A program made the position numbers and the translations under genes. This document shows, in pieces, positions 16,049 through 23,397 of a stretch of 64,000 bases of DNA. The first letter of the stretch is position 1; each line of letters opens with the position of its first letter. Source of the stretch: CAIQJJ01 sp049325275 (GTDB lineage Bacteria; Chloroflexota; Anaerolineae; Anaerolineales; UBA4823); NCBI GenBank assembly GCA_049325275.1, contig JBMOLU010000084.1, forward strand, positions 384,628-448,627, written 5' to 3'. The notes below the pieces were generated by a model. That model saw only the letters and a list, made by a program, of their open reading frames with translations, had not been told where the DNA came from and did no database searches.

Positions 16049-17677
16049 ATGAAGTTTCGTGCCTGGCTAACGATTTTTATACTCATAGGGACGCTCGCCA
16101 ATGCTGCCGGGTGCTCTCCGGCGCAGCCGACGACAGCCATCCTGGCAACGGCTGCGCCTGCCACGCTTCCGTCTACCATGGCCCTGACCTCCACATCAAT
16201 CCCGGCGTCCGCCCCGGCAAACCTGGCCAACCCGGGCTTCGAACAGAAAAACGCCGCCGGCGTCCCCACCGGTTGGGAAAGCGCCGGCGCAGTAATGGCC
16301 GCGCGCATCGAAGAACGAGGACACAGCGGCAGCTTCCGCCTGACGCACCGCGCCGCCGAAACCTATCAGGTGCAGACTTCGCAGGTCGTCTCCGGGCTGG
16401 CAAACGGCTGGTACACCCTCAGCGCCTGGGTGCGCGCCGGCGGGCAACACGTCGAACTATACCTGGAGTTGCGCTGCGGAGAGCAAGAAGCGCGCGTCTC
16501 GATCCCCGCCACCACGCCCGGTTACCGCTGGATTCGCGTGGCAGTCTCGAGCGAAGTCACCGGCGGCCAGTGCACCGTTCGCATCTACTCGTTTGGCACC
16601 CCGGACAGCTGGGCCAGTTTCGACGATATCGAACTGACACCGGGCCGGGCTGCGCTTTCCATTCTCGGCGCAGACATCTCCAGCCTGAAAAAATCCGAGG
16701 ACCTGGGCGGCGTTTACCGCTATCACGACGGAAACGCGGCAGACGCGCTGCAAATTCTCAAAGACAACGGCCTGAACTATGCCCGCCTGCGCGTATGGGT
16801 CGATCCGGCCGATGGCTACCACAACAAAGCCGAAGTTTTGGCGATGGCCCTGCGGCTGAAAGCCCTGGGGATTAAGCTGCTGGTGGATTTCCATTATTCC
16901 GATGACTGGGCCGACCCCGGCAAGCAGTACAAGCCCGCCGCCTGGAAGGACTACGACCTGGCGCAGCTCCGGCAGGCCGTGTACGACCACACCTTCGACG
17001 TGTGCAGCAGCCTGGCCGCCCAGGGCACCCCCGCCGACATGGTGCAGATCGGCAACGAGATCAACGCCGGCATCTTGTGGCCCGATGGCGATCACAACCA
17101 CTTCGACAACCTGGCCGCGCTGCTGACAGCAGGCTACCGGGCCGCCAAAGACGCATCCACTTCGACGGTGGTGATGCTGCACGTCGCCGAGGGCGGCGAT
17201 AACGAGATGGCCCGCTGGTTCTTCGATAATCTCACCCACCGGGACGTGCCCTTCGATGTGATCGGCGTTTCGTTTTACCCGTTCTGGCATGGAAGCCTGG
17301 CCGAATTGCAGGCCAACCTGAACGATCTGTCGGCCCGTTACGACAAAGACGTGCTGGTCGCCGAATTCGCCTACGCTTTCACCGTCCTGGAAGATGACGC
17401 CTTCGCCAACATTGCCGGCCGCAACCTGGCCGTGGAAGGCTATCTCTTCACGCCCGACGGGCAGCGCCGCATGACGCGCGATGTGATGGCGATCGTGCGC
17501 GGCGTGCCGGGCGGGCGTGGCCTGGGCGTCTTTTACTGGGATGCCACCTGGACGGCCGTGCCGGGCAATGGCTGGAACACAAAGGACCCGTTGTCTGGCA
17601 ACGGATGGGAAAATCAGGCCCTGTTCGATTTTAACGACAAAGCGCTGCCGGCGCTGGCAGAATACCTGAACCCATAA
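16049..17677 (+). CDS. Secreted GH53 arabinogalactan endo-beta-1,4-galactanase
   Basis: A 542-residue enzyme. The N-terminus is a signal peptide ending in a lipoprotein-like LANAAGC, then a Ser/Thr/Pro linker. Residues ~50-205 form a jelly-roll carbohydrate-binding-like domain (NPGFEQKNAAGVPTGWES). The GH53 barrel begins at ILGADISSLKKSED. The expected acid/base is Glu337 (QIGNEIN) and the nucleophile Glu439 (VAEFAYAF). GH53 enzymes cut beta-1,4-galactan, the side chain of pectic arabinogalactan I, into short oligomers. It follows the MalG-like gene by 4 bp, so import and degradation are co-expressed. No GH42 beta-galactosidase is present in the window. Confidence 0.92.
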   Translation: MKFRAWLTIFILIGTLANAAGCSPAQPTTAILATAAPATLPSTMALTSTSIPASAPANLANPGFEQKNAAGVPTGWESAGAVMAARIEERGHSGSFRLTHRAAETYQVQTSQVVSGLANGWYTLSAWVRAGGQHVELYLELRCGEQEARVSIPATTPGYRWIRVAVSSEVTGGQCTVRIYSFGTPDSWASFDDIELTPGRAALSILGADISSLKKSEDLGGVYRYHDGNAADALQILKDNGLNYARLRVWVDPADGYHNKAEVLAMALRLKALGIKLLVDFHYSDDWADPGKQYKPAAWKDYDLAQLRQAVYDHTFDVCSSLAAQGTPADMVQIGNEINAGILWPDGDHNHFDNLAALLTAGYRAAKDASTSTVVMLHVAEGGDNEMARWFFDNLTHRDVPFDVIGVSFYPFWHGSLAELQANLNDLSARYDKDVLVAEFAYAFTVLEDDAFANIAGRNLAVEGYLFTPDGQRRMTRDVMAIVRGVPGGRGLGVFYWDATWTAVPGNGWNTKDPLSGNGWENQALFDFNDKALPALAEYLNP

Positions 17678-17689
17678 GAGGAACGCACC

Positions 17690-19519
17690 ATGGCCGCTTT
17701 CTACCTGAACATCGTACACCGCCCCGAAATGGTACCGGAATATATCCAAAAAGAAGCCGAACAGGGCAAAAAAGAGGACCTGACGCGCAGCGCCGTTTTG
17801 CAGGAATCGCTCGATATCTTCCGCACGCAGCAGCGGGTGGCGCACGAGTGCGGGCTGCGTACGACCATCCAAATGACCTACGCCAGCCTGTTCAACGCCG
17901 AGGCGGTGTCCATCGCCAAAGAACACCACGCCCGCTTCGGCGACGAAATCGGCTCGACCTTCCTGGGCATTCAATGCGCCGAGTTTCGCCAAAAATTCAA
18001 ATCCAAGGAACTCGCCATCTGGTTGTTTTCGATCGAGGACAAGCGCCAGATCGTGGATGAAGTCTTCGGCAAGTTTTACGAAGTCTTCGGTTTTTATCCC
18101 ACTTCCACCGGTTCCTATTACATGGATGCCGAGCTGGTCAACTACATCAAAACGAAATATCCCACGGTCAAGGCCGCCGTGGCGACCTGCTGGGAAGAAG
18201 GCCCCAAGGCCTACTGGAACGCCAACAATTCCTGGTACACGTTGATGGATGGCGGCCCCTGGAATCCATGGATTCCGTCCAAACGCAATATCCACTGCAT
18301 CGCTTCCGATGCAGGCGACGACATCGGCATCGTCGCCATCCCACATCTTTCGCGCGACCTGATGGCCGTCTTCGATGGCCCCGGCTCCTATTACGGCACG
18401 CACCCGCAGAACATCCTGCGCGGCATGGTATACGAAGACAGGCAAGCGCCCTATTTCCAGAACATCGTCGATCAGTACCGCTCGATGGCCCAATATAACC
18501 GTGGCTACGCTTACAACATGATGTACGTCGGCCCGGGATGGATGAGCAAGACGGGGCGATGGGAGGCCGACTACACCTTCCTGCTCAAAAGCTATACCGA
18601 AGGCATGGCTTACTACGGCGAACTCAAAGCGCAGGGTCTGCTGCAAGACCTGACGATGAGCGAGTTTGCCGACGTCTATCGCCAGGACCGCCCTTACGCC
18701 CGCCCGGAGTGCACGCTCTGGAAGGATATTCTCTACGGCTCACAGCGCCAGATGTTCTGGTACGCCGATCCATCCATGCGTTTCTGCCTCGACATGAACC
18801 AGGGCGGGGCGATGGTGGACTTGCGGCCATATGCGGCCAAATTGATCCGCCCTTGCGGCGTCGGGACGCAGGCTAACCAGGATGCATCCTATCCCTTTCT
18901 GGTACAGTCGCTCTACCGGGCAGGCTTTTTCACCCACTACGCCGGCGAGGGCGCGGTAAAGAGCTGCAAAATCGGCCACGGCGGCGAACAGGTGGATTTG
19001 TGCACCTGCCGCACGCGGGCATCTTTCTCGGAAGAAGGCGATACACGCGTGGTCACGCTCGACCCGGTGACGATTGAATTTGCCGATTTCTCCGTTCGCG
19101 TCCAGTCCGTTTTCCGCATCGCCGAGGGCAGCGGTGAAATTGAAATCATCCGCAGGGTACTCGATTCGACCAGGCCCGACGCTGACATCCTGATCGACGA
19201 GTACATCACCGCCTGCTACGGCACGACCGAATATCCCGAAGACCTGACCGGCGTCCGCCTGACCCTGGCCGGCGCCGGCGGCCGCGAAAGCATCGAATAC
19301 GCCTATCGCTGCCGCGAAAGCGAAATGGCAGACATCCACCACGTCGAGGCTCTCGTGCCCCAGGTGGACACCTGCCTGACGATGCGCGCGAATGCAGGCG
19401 CCAGCGGCTATTTCCGTGAGGGTTTCTCCTTCTCACCGATGTACACCCTCGGCATCCAAAAAACCATTCAAGCGAAAGGAGCGCTGCACACATGGCTCAA
19501 GGTCGCAAAGGCAAGTTAA
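17690..19519 (+). CDS. Unrecognised 609-residue protein of the galactan locus, possibly a barrel-fold carbohydrate enzyme
   Basis: Starts at ATG 17690 after GAGGAACG and has no signal peptide. The N-terminal half is reminiscent of (beta/alpha) barrels of deacetylase or GH57 type: TTIQMTYASLF, TSTGSYYMDAELVNYIKTKY, VKAAVATCWEEG. The second half is beta-rich. There are many Trp, Tyr and Cys residues. It resembles the poorly described DUF3863/DUF3864-type proteins, but this is memory rather than a search. Its place between two GH53 genes implies processing of imported galactan oligomers. I do not assign a reaction. Confidence 0.55.
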   Translation: MAAFYLNIVHRPEMVPEYIQKEAEQGKKEDLTRSAVLQESLDIFRTQQRVAHECGLRTTIQMTYASLFNAEAVSIAKEHHARFGDEIGSTFLGIQCAEFRQKFKSKELAIWLFSIEDKRQIVDEVFGKFYEVFGFYPTSTGSYYMDAELVNYIKTKYPTVKAAVATCWEEGPKAYWNANNSWYTLMDGGPWNPWIPSKRNIHCIASDAGDDIGIVAIPHLSRDLMAVFDGPGSYYGTHPQNILRGMVYEDRQAPYFQNIVDQYRSMAQYNRGYAYNMMYVGPGWMSKTGRWEADYTFLLKSYTEGMAYYGELKAQGLLQDLTMSEFADVYRQDRPYARPECTLWKDILYGSQRQMFWYADPSMRFCLDMNQGGAMVDLRPYAAKLIRPCGVGTQANQDASYPFLVQSLYRAGFFTHYAGEGAVKSCKIGHGGEQVDLCTCRTRASFSEEGDTRVVTLDPVTIEFADFSVRVQSVFRIAEGSGEIEIIRRVLDSTRPDADILIDEYITACYGTTEYPEDLTGVRLTLAGAGGRESIEYAYRCRESEMADIHHVEALVPQVDTCLTMRANAGASGYFREGFSFSPMYTLGIQKTIQAKGALHTWLKVAKAS

Positions 19520-19701
19520 ACTACCGCTGTCCGCGCTGCCTGATGCGTGAGATCGATATGGACATGCTCTACGACAAGGACAAAGACGAGTATTACTGCC
19601 TGCGTTGTTCGTTCGTCGGCGGCGAAAAGGAAATTCAGCGCCTGAACGCGCAGTTTCGCGAGAAGTATGGCAACCGTACGGTGCGTATCACCGACTTCTA
19701 G
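19492..19701 (+). CDS. Small zinc-ribbon protein
   Basis: A 69-residue protein with two CxxC pairs, YRCPRCLMRE and YYCLRCSFVG, spaced as in a treble-clef or zinc-ribbon finger. ATG 19492 lies 28 bp inside the end of the 609-residue gene and has GAAAGGAG upstream, so it is probably translated from the same mRNA. The role may be nucleic-acid or protein binding. It is not an obvious part of sugar metabolism. Confidence 0.75.
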   Translation: MAQGRKGKLNYRCPRCLMREIDMDMLYDKDKDEYYCLRCSFVGGEKEIQRLNAQFREKYGNRTVRITDF

Positions 19702-19932
19702 CCGCATCTATCGCTGGAAGGGCGGGTCCCCATGCTGCCACATCGGCCGGCCGCGGGCGGAGCGTGTTCTACCGGAACGCTGCCCGGACCGGCATGACAG
19801 GCTGTGCCAGGAAAAGCCAGGCCCTGTTCGGCGCCAACCAAAAGCCAACGCTCGTGCGAAAAGGGGTCCGGCGTTGCAACCGATTCCCTGCATCAACAAG
19901 ACGGCGCCTGGCCCCGTACAAGGAGCGCATTC

Positions 19933-21060
19933 ATGATCACCCACCTGAGCGGGGATGACCCGAGAGAGATTGCCCCAAAGCTCAACCTGTCTTTAGATGC
20001 GGGAGCGGGCGAACGGGCCGCTCCCAGGCAGACGGCCTTGGCCGTGTTGGGCGCCGATATCTCGAGCCTGGCAAAATCGGAAGACAAGGGCGGCGTTTAC
20101 TTCTACGAAGACGGCACCCAGGCCGATGCGTTAAAGATTTTGAACGATCGTGGCCTGAACTACGCCCGCATCCGCATGTGGGTGGACTCGCCGGATGGTT
20201 ACCACGGGAAGGCGCAGTTACTGCGCATGGCAAAGCGCCTCAAGCAGCACGGCCTCAGTTTGCTCGTCGATTTTCACTACGCCGACAGTTGGGCCGACCC
20301 CGGAAAACAACCCAAACCCCGCGCATGGGAAAGTTTCGATTTCGCAGGGCTTAAAAAGGCCGTCTACGATCATACCTTCGATGTCTGCAACAGCCTGAAA
20401 GCGCAGGGTACCCCACCTGAAATGGTGCAGGTCGGCAATGAAATCACCAACGGCATGCTGTGGCCGGACGGTAAAAACGATGCGGGCTTCGATAATCTGG
20501 CAGCCTTGGTCAACGAAGGCGTTCGCGCCGTGAAAGCGTGTTCGCCCGAAACGTCGATCCTGCTGCATCTGGATAATGGTGCGAAAAACGAGACCTGCCG
20601 CTGGTGGCTCGATCACATGCTCGCTCTCGGCGTGGCCTTCGACCGGATTGGCCTGTCCTACTACCCCTACTGGCACGGCAGCCTGGCCGATTTGCAGGCC
20701 AACCTGAACGACCTCGCCCTGCGTTATGGCAAGGACATCGTTGTGGTCGAAACCGCCTACGCCTTCACGCACGAAGACGGCGACGGCTACGAAAACGTCG
20801 TTACCACACAGGAATGCCCCGGTTATCCCTTCACGCCAGAAGGCCAGGCCAGAATGCTGGCCGATGTCATGACCGCCGTGCGCTGCGTGCCGAACGGGCG
20901 CGGCCTGGGCGTCATGTGGTGGGACGCCACCTGGATCGCCGTCCCCGGCAACGGTTGGGATGCCTACGAACCCTCTGCCGGGAATAACTGGGAAAATCAG
21001 GCGCTCTTCGACTTCCAACACCGGGCACTTCCGGCGTTGCGCGTGCTTGGAAAGCCCTAA
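19933..21060 (+). CDS. Second GH53 endo-beta-1,4-galactanase, cytoplasmic
   Basis: About 375 residues from ATG 19933, which follows AAGGAG at a good distance; the open frame extends to 19804, but that part has no family similarity. The barrel opens with VLGADISSLAKSED. Predicted catalytic residues are Glu170 (QVGNEITNG) and Glu273 (VVETAYAF). Unlike the first galactanase it has no signal peptide and no binding domain, so it should act on imported oligomers. The two catalytic domains are clearly paralogous. It is the last gene before the terminator at 21121. The 231 bp separating it from the zinc-ribbon gene hold no recognisable gene. Confidence 0.9.
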   Translation: MITHLSGDDPREIAPKLNLSLDAGAGERAAPRQTALAVLGADISSLAKSEDKGGVYFYEDGTQADALKILNDRGLNYARIRMWVDSPDGYHGKAQLLRMAKRLKQHGLSLLVDFHYADSWADPGKQPKPRAWESFDFAGLKKAVYDHTFDVCNSLKAQGTPPEMVQVGNEITNGMLWPDGKNDAGFDNLAALVNEGVRAVKACSPETSILLHLDNGAKNETCRWWLDHMLALGVAFDRIGLSYYPYWHGSLADLQANLNDLALRYGKDIVVVETAYAFTHEDGDGYENVVTTQECPGYPFTPEGQARMLADVMTAVRCVPNGRGLGVMWWDATWIAVPGNGWDAYEPSAGNNWENQALFDFQHRALPALRVLGKP

Positions 21061-21120
21061 GCAGCGGCAAAACCAAAAGCTTCAAAGTGAAACGTGCGCC
21101 ACACCACTTGGCACTTTACG

Positions 21121-21163
21121 CCAAAAAGCTTGCCGTCCGTGAACTGGGCGGCAAGCTTTTTGG
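21121..21163 (+). terminator. Strong bidirectional terminator
   Basis: CCAAAAAGCTTGCCG (21121-21135) pairs perfectly with CGGCAAGCTTTTTGG (21149-21163) around a 13-nt loop. It has A- and T-runs in the outer stem, so it can act on both strands. It closes the galactan locus and faces the convergent FG-GAP gene. Confidence 0.85.
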
Positions 21164-21300
21164 TTCGAAATCTACATCTGCTGGATTACGATCGAGAGGT
21201 GTGGCAGGCTGCCCGAGCGCTTACGATGATATCAAAATTCTCTTTTCTACGACGCAAACCCGTAACAGCCTCACCAAAATACGAGAAGAAACCCGGCGCT

Positions 21301-22935
21301 TCAACGCACGATTACCGGGAGATAGATCTTCACCCGTACGATTGTTACCGCCGCCAGCACCTGGCCGAAGCGGTCGTTGTCCTCTCCGGCGCCGCCAATA
21401 TCGTCGCTGTCCTGGGTCCATAGCTGGTTGCCGGCCACAGCCAATCCGGTGGAAGAGCCATAAATTACCTGGACCACACCGGCGTCGCTCAGCGGCGACA
21501 CTCCTTCGCGATCCTCGAGCGGCACGCCTACCGCCAGGTCGATGCGTCCGTCTGCGTTGAAATCGCCGGCTGCCAGCGAGGTACCAAATCGATCGTTGGC
21601 TTCGGTGGTTTCCGCCAGGCCGTCCTTGCCCTGGTACCACAGCTCATTCTTGCTGGTGTTGCTATAAAAAACGTGTACGGCTCCGGCATTGGTCACCAGC
21701 GGATCACCTATGTCTTCGCCATCCACACCCACTGCCAGGTCTGCAAAGCCGTTGCCGTCGAAATCACTGAAAGCCAACGACCCGCCAAACCAGTCGTTGG
21801 CTTCGGCATCATCGGCAGCGCTCGGGGTGTTCTGATTCAACATCAGATCATCCGACATATCCAGGCCGCTATCGGCGCCGTGAAAGAGGTGAACGGCCCC
21901 GGCGTCGCTAATGCCTGGGGCAACATTTTTGTAGGGAATGCCGACGGCCAGATCGCAGTAACCGTCGCCATTCGAGTCGCCGGTAGCCAGCGCATGTCCA
22001 AAGCGATCGCCGCCAATGGCTTCGCCCTCTACATCGGCGAGGCCCTGGTGCAAAAACTGATCGCGCGAGGCGTTCAACCCGGTGGCGGCGCCGAACAAAA
22101 CCTGCACTGCCCCGGCGTTCTCTTGTGTGTCCACGTCTTCGAAGGGCACGCCGGCAGCCAGGTCGCTGAAGCCATCGTGGTCGAAATCGCCGGCGGCCAG
22201 CGTGATACCAAACCAGTCGTCTACCTCGGCGGTATCTTCGAGGTTGAAAGCGCCCTGGTAAAACATTTGATTGCCGTCGGCGCGCAAGCCACTTGCAGAG
22301 CCATACAACACCTGCACCATCCCGGCATTTTGCACCTCGGCGGTCCCCACATCTTCGCGAAACGATCCCACGGCCAGGTCTGCATAGCCATCGCCGTTGA
22401 AATCGCCGGCCGCCAGCGAATACCCAAAGCGATCATCAGCTTCGGCCTGATCCAGAATGCCTTCGCGGTCCTGGTGCCATACCTGATCACCTTCGGCGCT
22501 TACGCCGGTGGCCGAACCGTACAGGATATGGACGACACCTGCTTGCAAGATGACCGGGTTACCGATGCTTTCGCCGTGCACACCCACGGCCAGGTCGTAA
22601 TAGCGATCCCCGTTGAAGTCACCGATCGCCAGGGCGTAGCCAAATTCATCGCCGGCTTCGGCGATGTCGGTCAGAACGTCGTTGCTCTGGTACCAGAGCT
22701 GGCTGCCCGCAGCGCCAAGGCCGGTGGAAGCGGCGCCGTGAAGAACGTGAACGGCCCCGGCGCCCGCCTGGTCGGTGATGGCCTCATACGGCACCCCGAT
22801 GACCAGGTCAGCGTACCCGTCGCCGTTGAAATCGGCTCGTGGCCGGGCCAGGCTGGCTGCGTTACCCAAAAGGGGCTGCGCGCCCAGCGTCCAGAGCAGA
22901 AACAGGCTAAAAGTGAGAAAAAGCGTTTTTTTCAT
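21301..22935 (-). CDS. Secreted FG-GAP (integrin-alpha-like) repeat protein
   Basis: About 544 residues from ATG 22935 (site AAGGAT upstream). It has a signal peptide followed by seven repeats, each carrying a calcium-binding DxDxDG-type loop (for example DFNGDGYAD, DFDHDGFSD, DSNGDGYCD, DFNADGRID) and a VHVLYGSATGL-like strand. Together these should fold as one seven-bladed propeller. The C-terminus is VRVKIYLPVIVR, a short tail of a type I recall from many exported Anaerolineae proteins. Likely role: adhesion or ligand binding at the cell surface. It is probably its own transcription unit. Confidence 0.85.
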   Translation of the reverse strand: MKKTLFLTFSLFLLWTLGAQPLLGNAASLARPRADFNGDGYADLVIGVPYEAITDQAGAGAVHVLHGAASTGLGAAGSQLWYQSNDVLTDIAEAGDEFGYALAIGDFNGDRYYDLAVGVHGESIGNPVILQAGVVHILYGSATGVSAEGDQVWHQDREGILDQAEADDRFGYSLAAGDFNGDGYADLAVGSFREDVGTAEVQNAGMVQVLYGSASGLRADGNQMFYQGAFNLEDTAEVDDWFGITLAAGDFDHDGFSDLAAGVPFEDVDTQENAGAVQVLFGAATGLNASRDQFLHQGLADVEGEAIGGDRFGHALATGDSNGDGYCDLAVGIPYKNVAPGISDAGAVHLFHGADSGLDMSDDLMLNQNTPSAADDAEANDWFGGSLAFSDFDGNGFADLAVGVDGEDIGDPLVTNAGAVHVFYSNTSKNELWYQGKDGLAETTEANDRFGTSLAAGDFNADGRIDLAVGVPLEDREGVSPLSDAGVVQVIYGSSTGLAVAGNQLWTQDSDDIGGAGEDNDRFGQVLAAVTIVRVKIYLPVIVR

Positions 22936-23051
22936 GAGCAAGATCCTTTCGTGAACGAGAAAACTTTGGCAGGAAGCCCGCCTTTCCGGCCAGGCAGTAG
23001 GCAGGTTGCTTGCAACAAACGAGGCAATTTCACCGGGAAGGCAACATGGAA

Positions 23052-23348
23052 CTATTCCTCCAAAGTTGATCCTTCGCTGCCCGGTTTATTTTCCGCATCG
23101 CCGTCAGACAACCCGGTTGGCGGCACATCGAGACGGTGCTCTTCACACATGCGCTCGAGATAGGCGAAAAGCTGCGGCAGGCCGGCAAAACCCAGCGCTT
23201 CGCCGTTGGGAATGTGCAATAGATTGGCGTGCCACACCGGGCGCCCGTCGATCTGCACCGGCCACAACCGCAGGAGATAGGAACGTTGTTTGAATGGCTG
23301 TTCGGGCAAAGTGATCGCTCCTGAGAAATCGCTTACCGGCCGCAACAA
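23052..23348 (-). CDS. Small conserved protein of unknown function
   Basis: 98 residues read from TTG 23348, since no ATG or GTG is available before the conserved part. The central string LLRLWPVQIDGRPVWHANL, followed by GLPQLFAYLERM, resembles small proteins found beside BTAD/STAND regulators in Chloroflexota. It overlaps the 5' extension, not the likely start, of the divergent BTAD gene. No catalytic motif or membrane segment is visible. Function unknown. Confidence 0.55.
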   Translation of the reverse strand: MLRPVSDFSGAITLPEQPFKQRSYLLRLWPVQIDGRPVWHANLLHIPNGEALGFAGLPQLFAYLERMCEEHRLDVPPTGLSDGDAENKPGSEGSTLEE

Positions 23349-23397
23349 GTCCTGTGTTATTATGCAGGTACCCCGTTACCAAATCGTTTCCACAGGT

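Noticed and set aside
19702..19932. Possible extra exon or N-terminal extension of the second galactanase
   Set aside because: The extension from 19804 shows no signal peptide or domain, and a strong ribosome site precedes ATG 19933.
21673..23163. 496-codon plus-strand open frame over the FG-GAP gene
   Set aside because: The repeated FG-GAP coding sequence leaves the opposite strand open; the minus-strand protein has a signal peptide and seven calcium loops.
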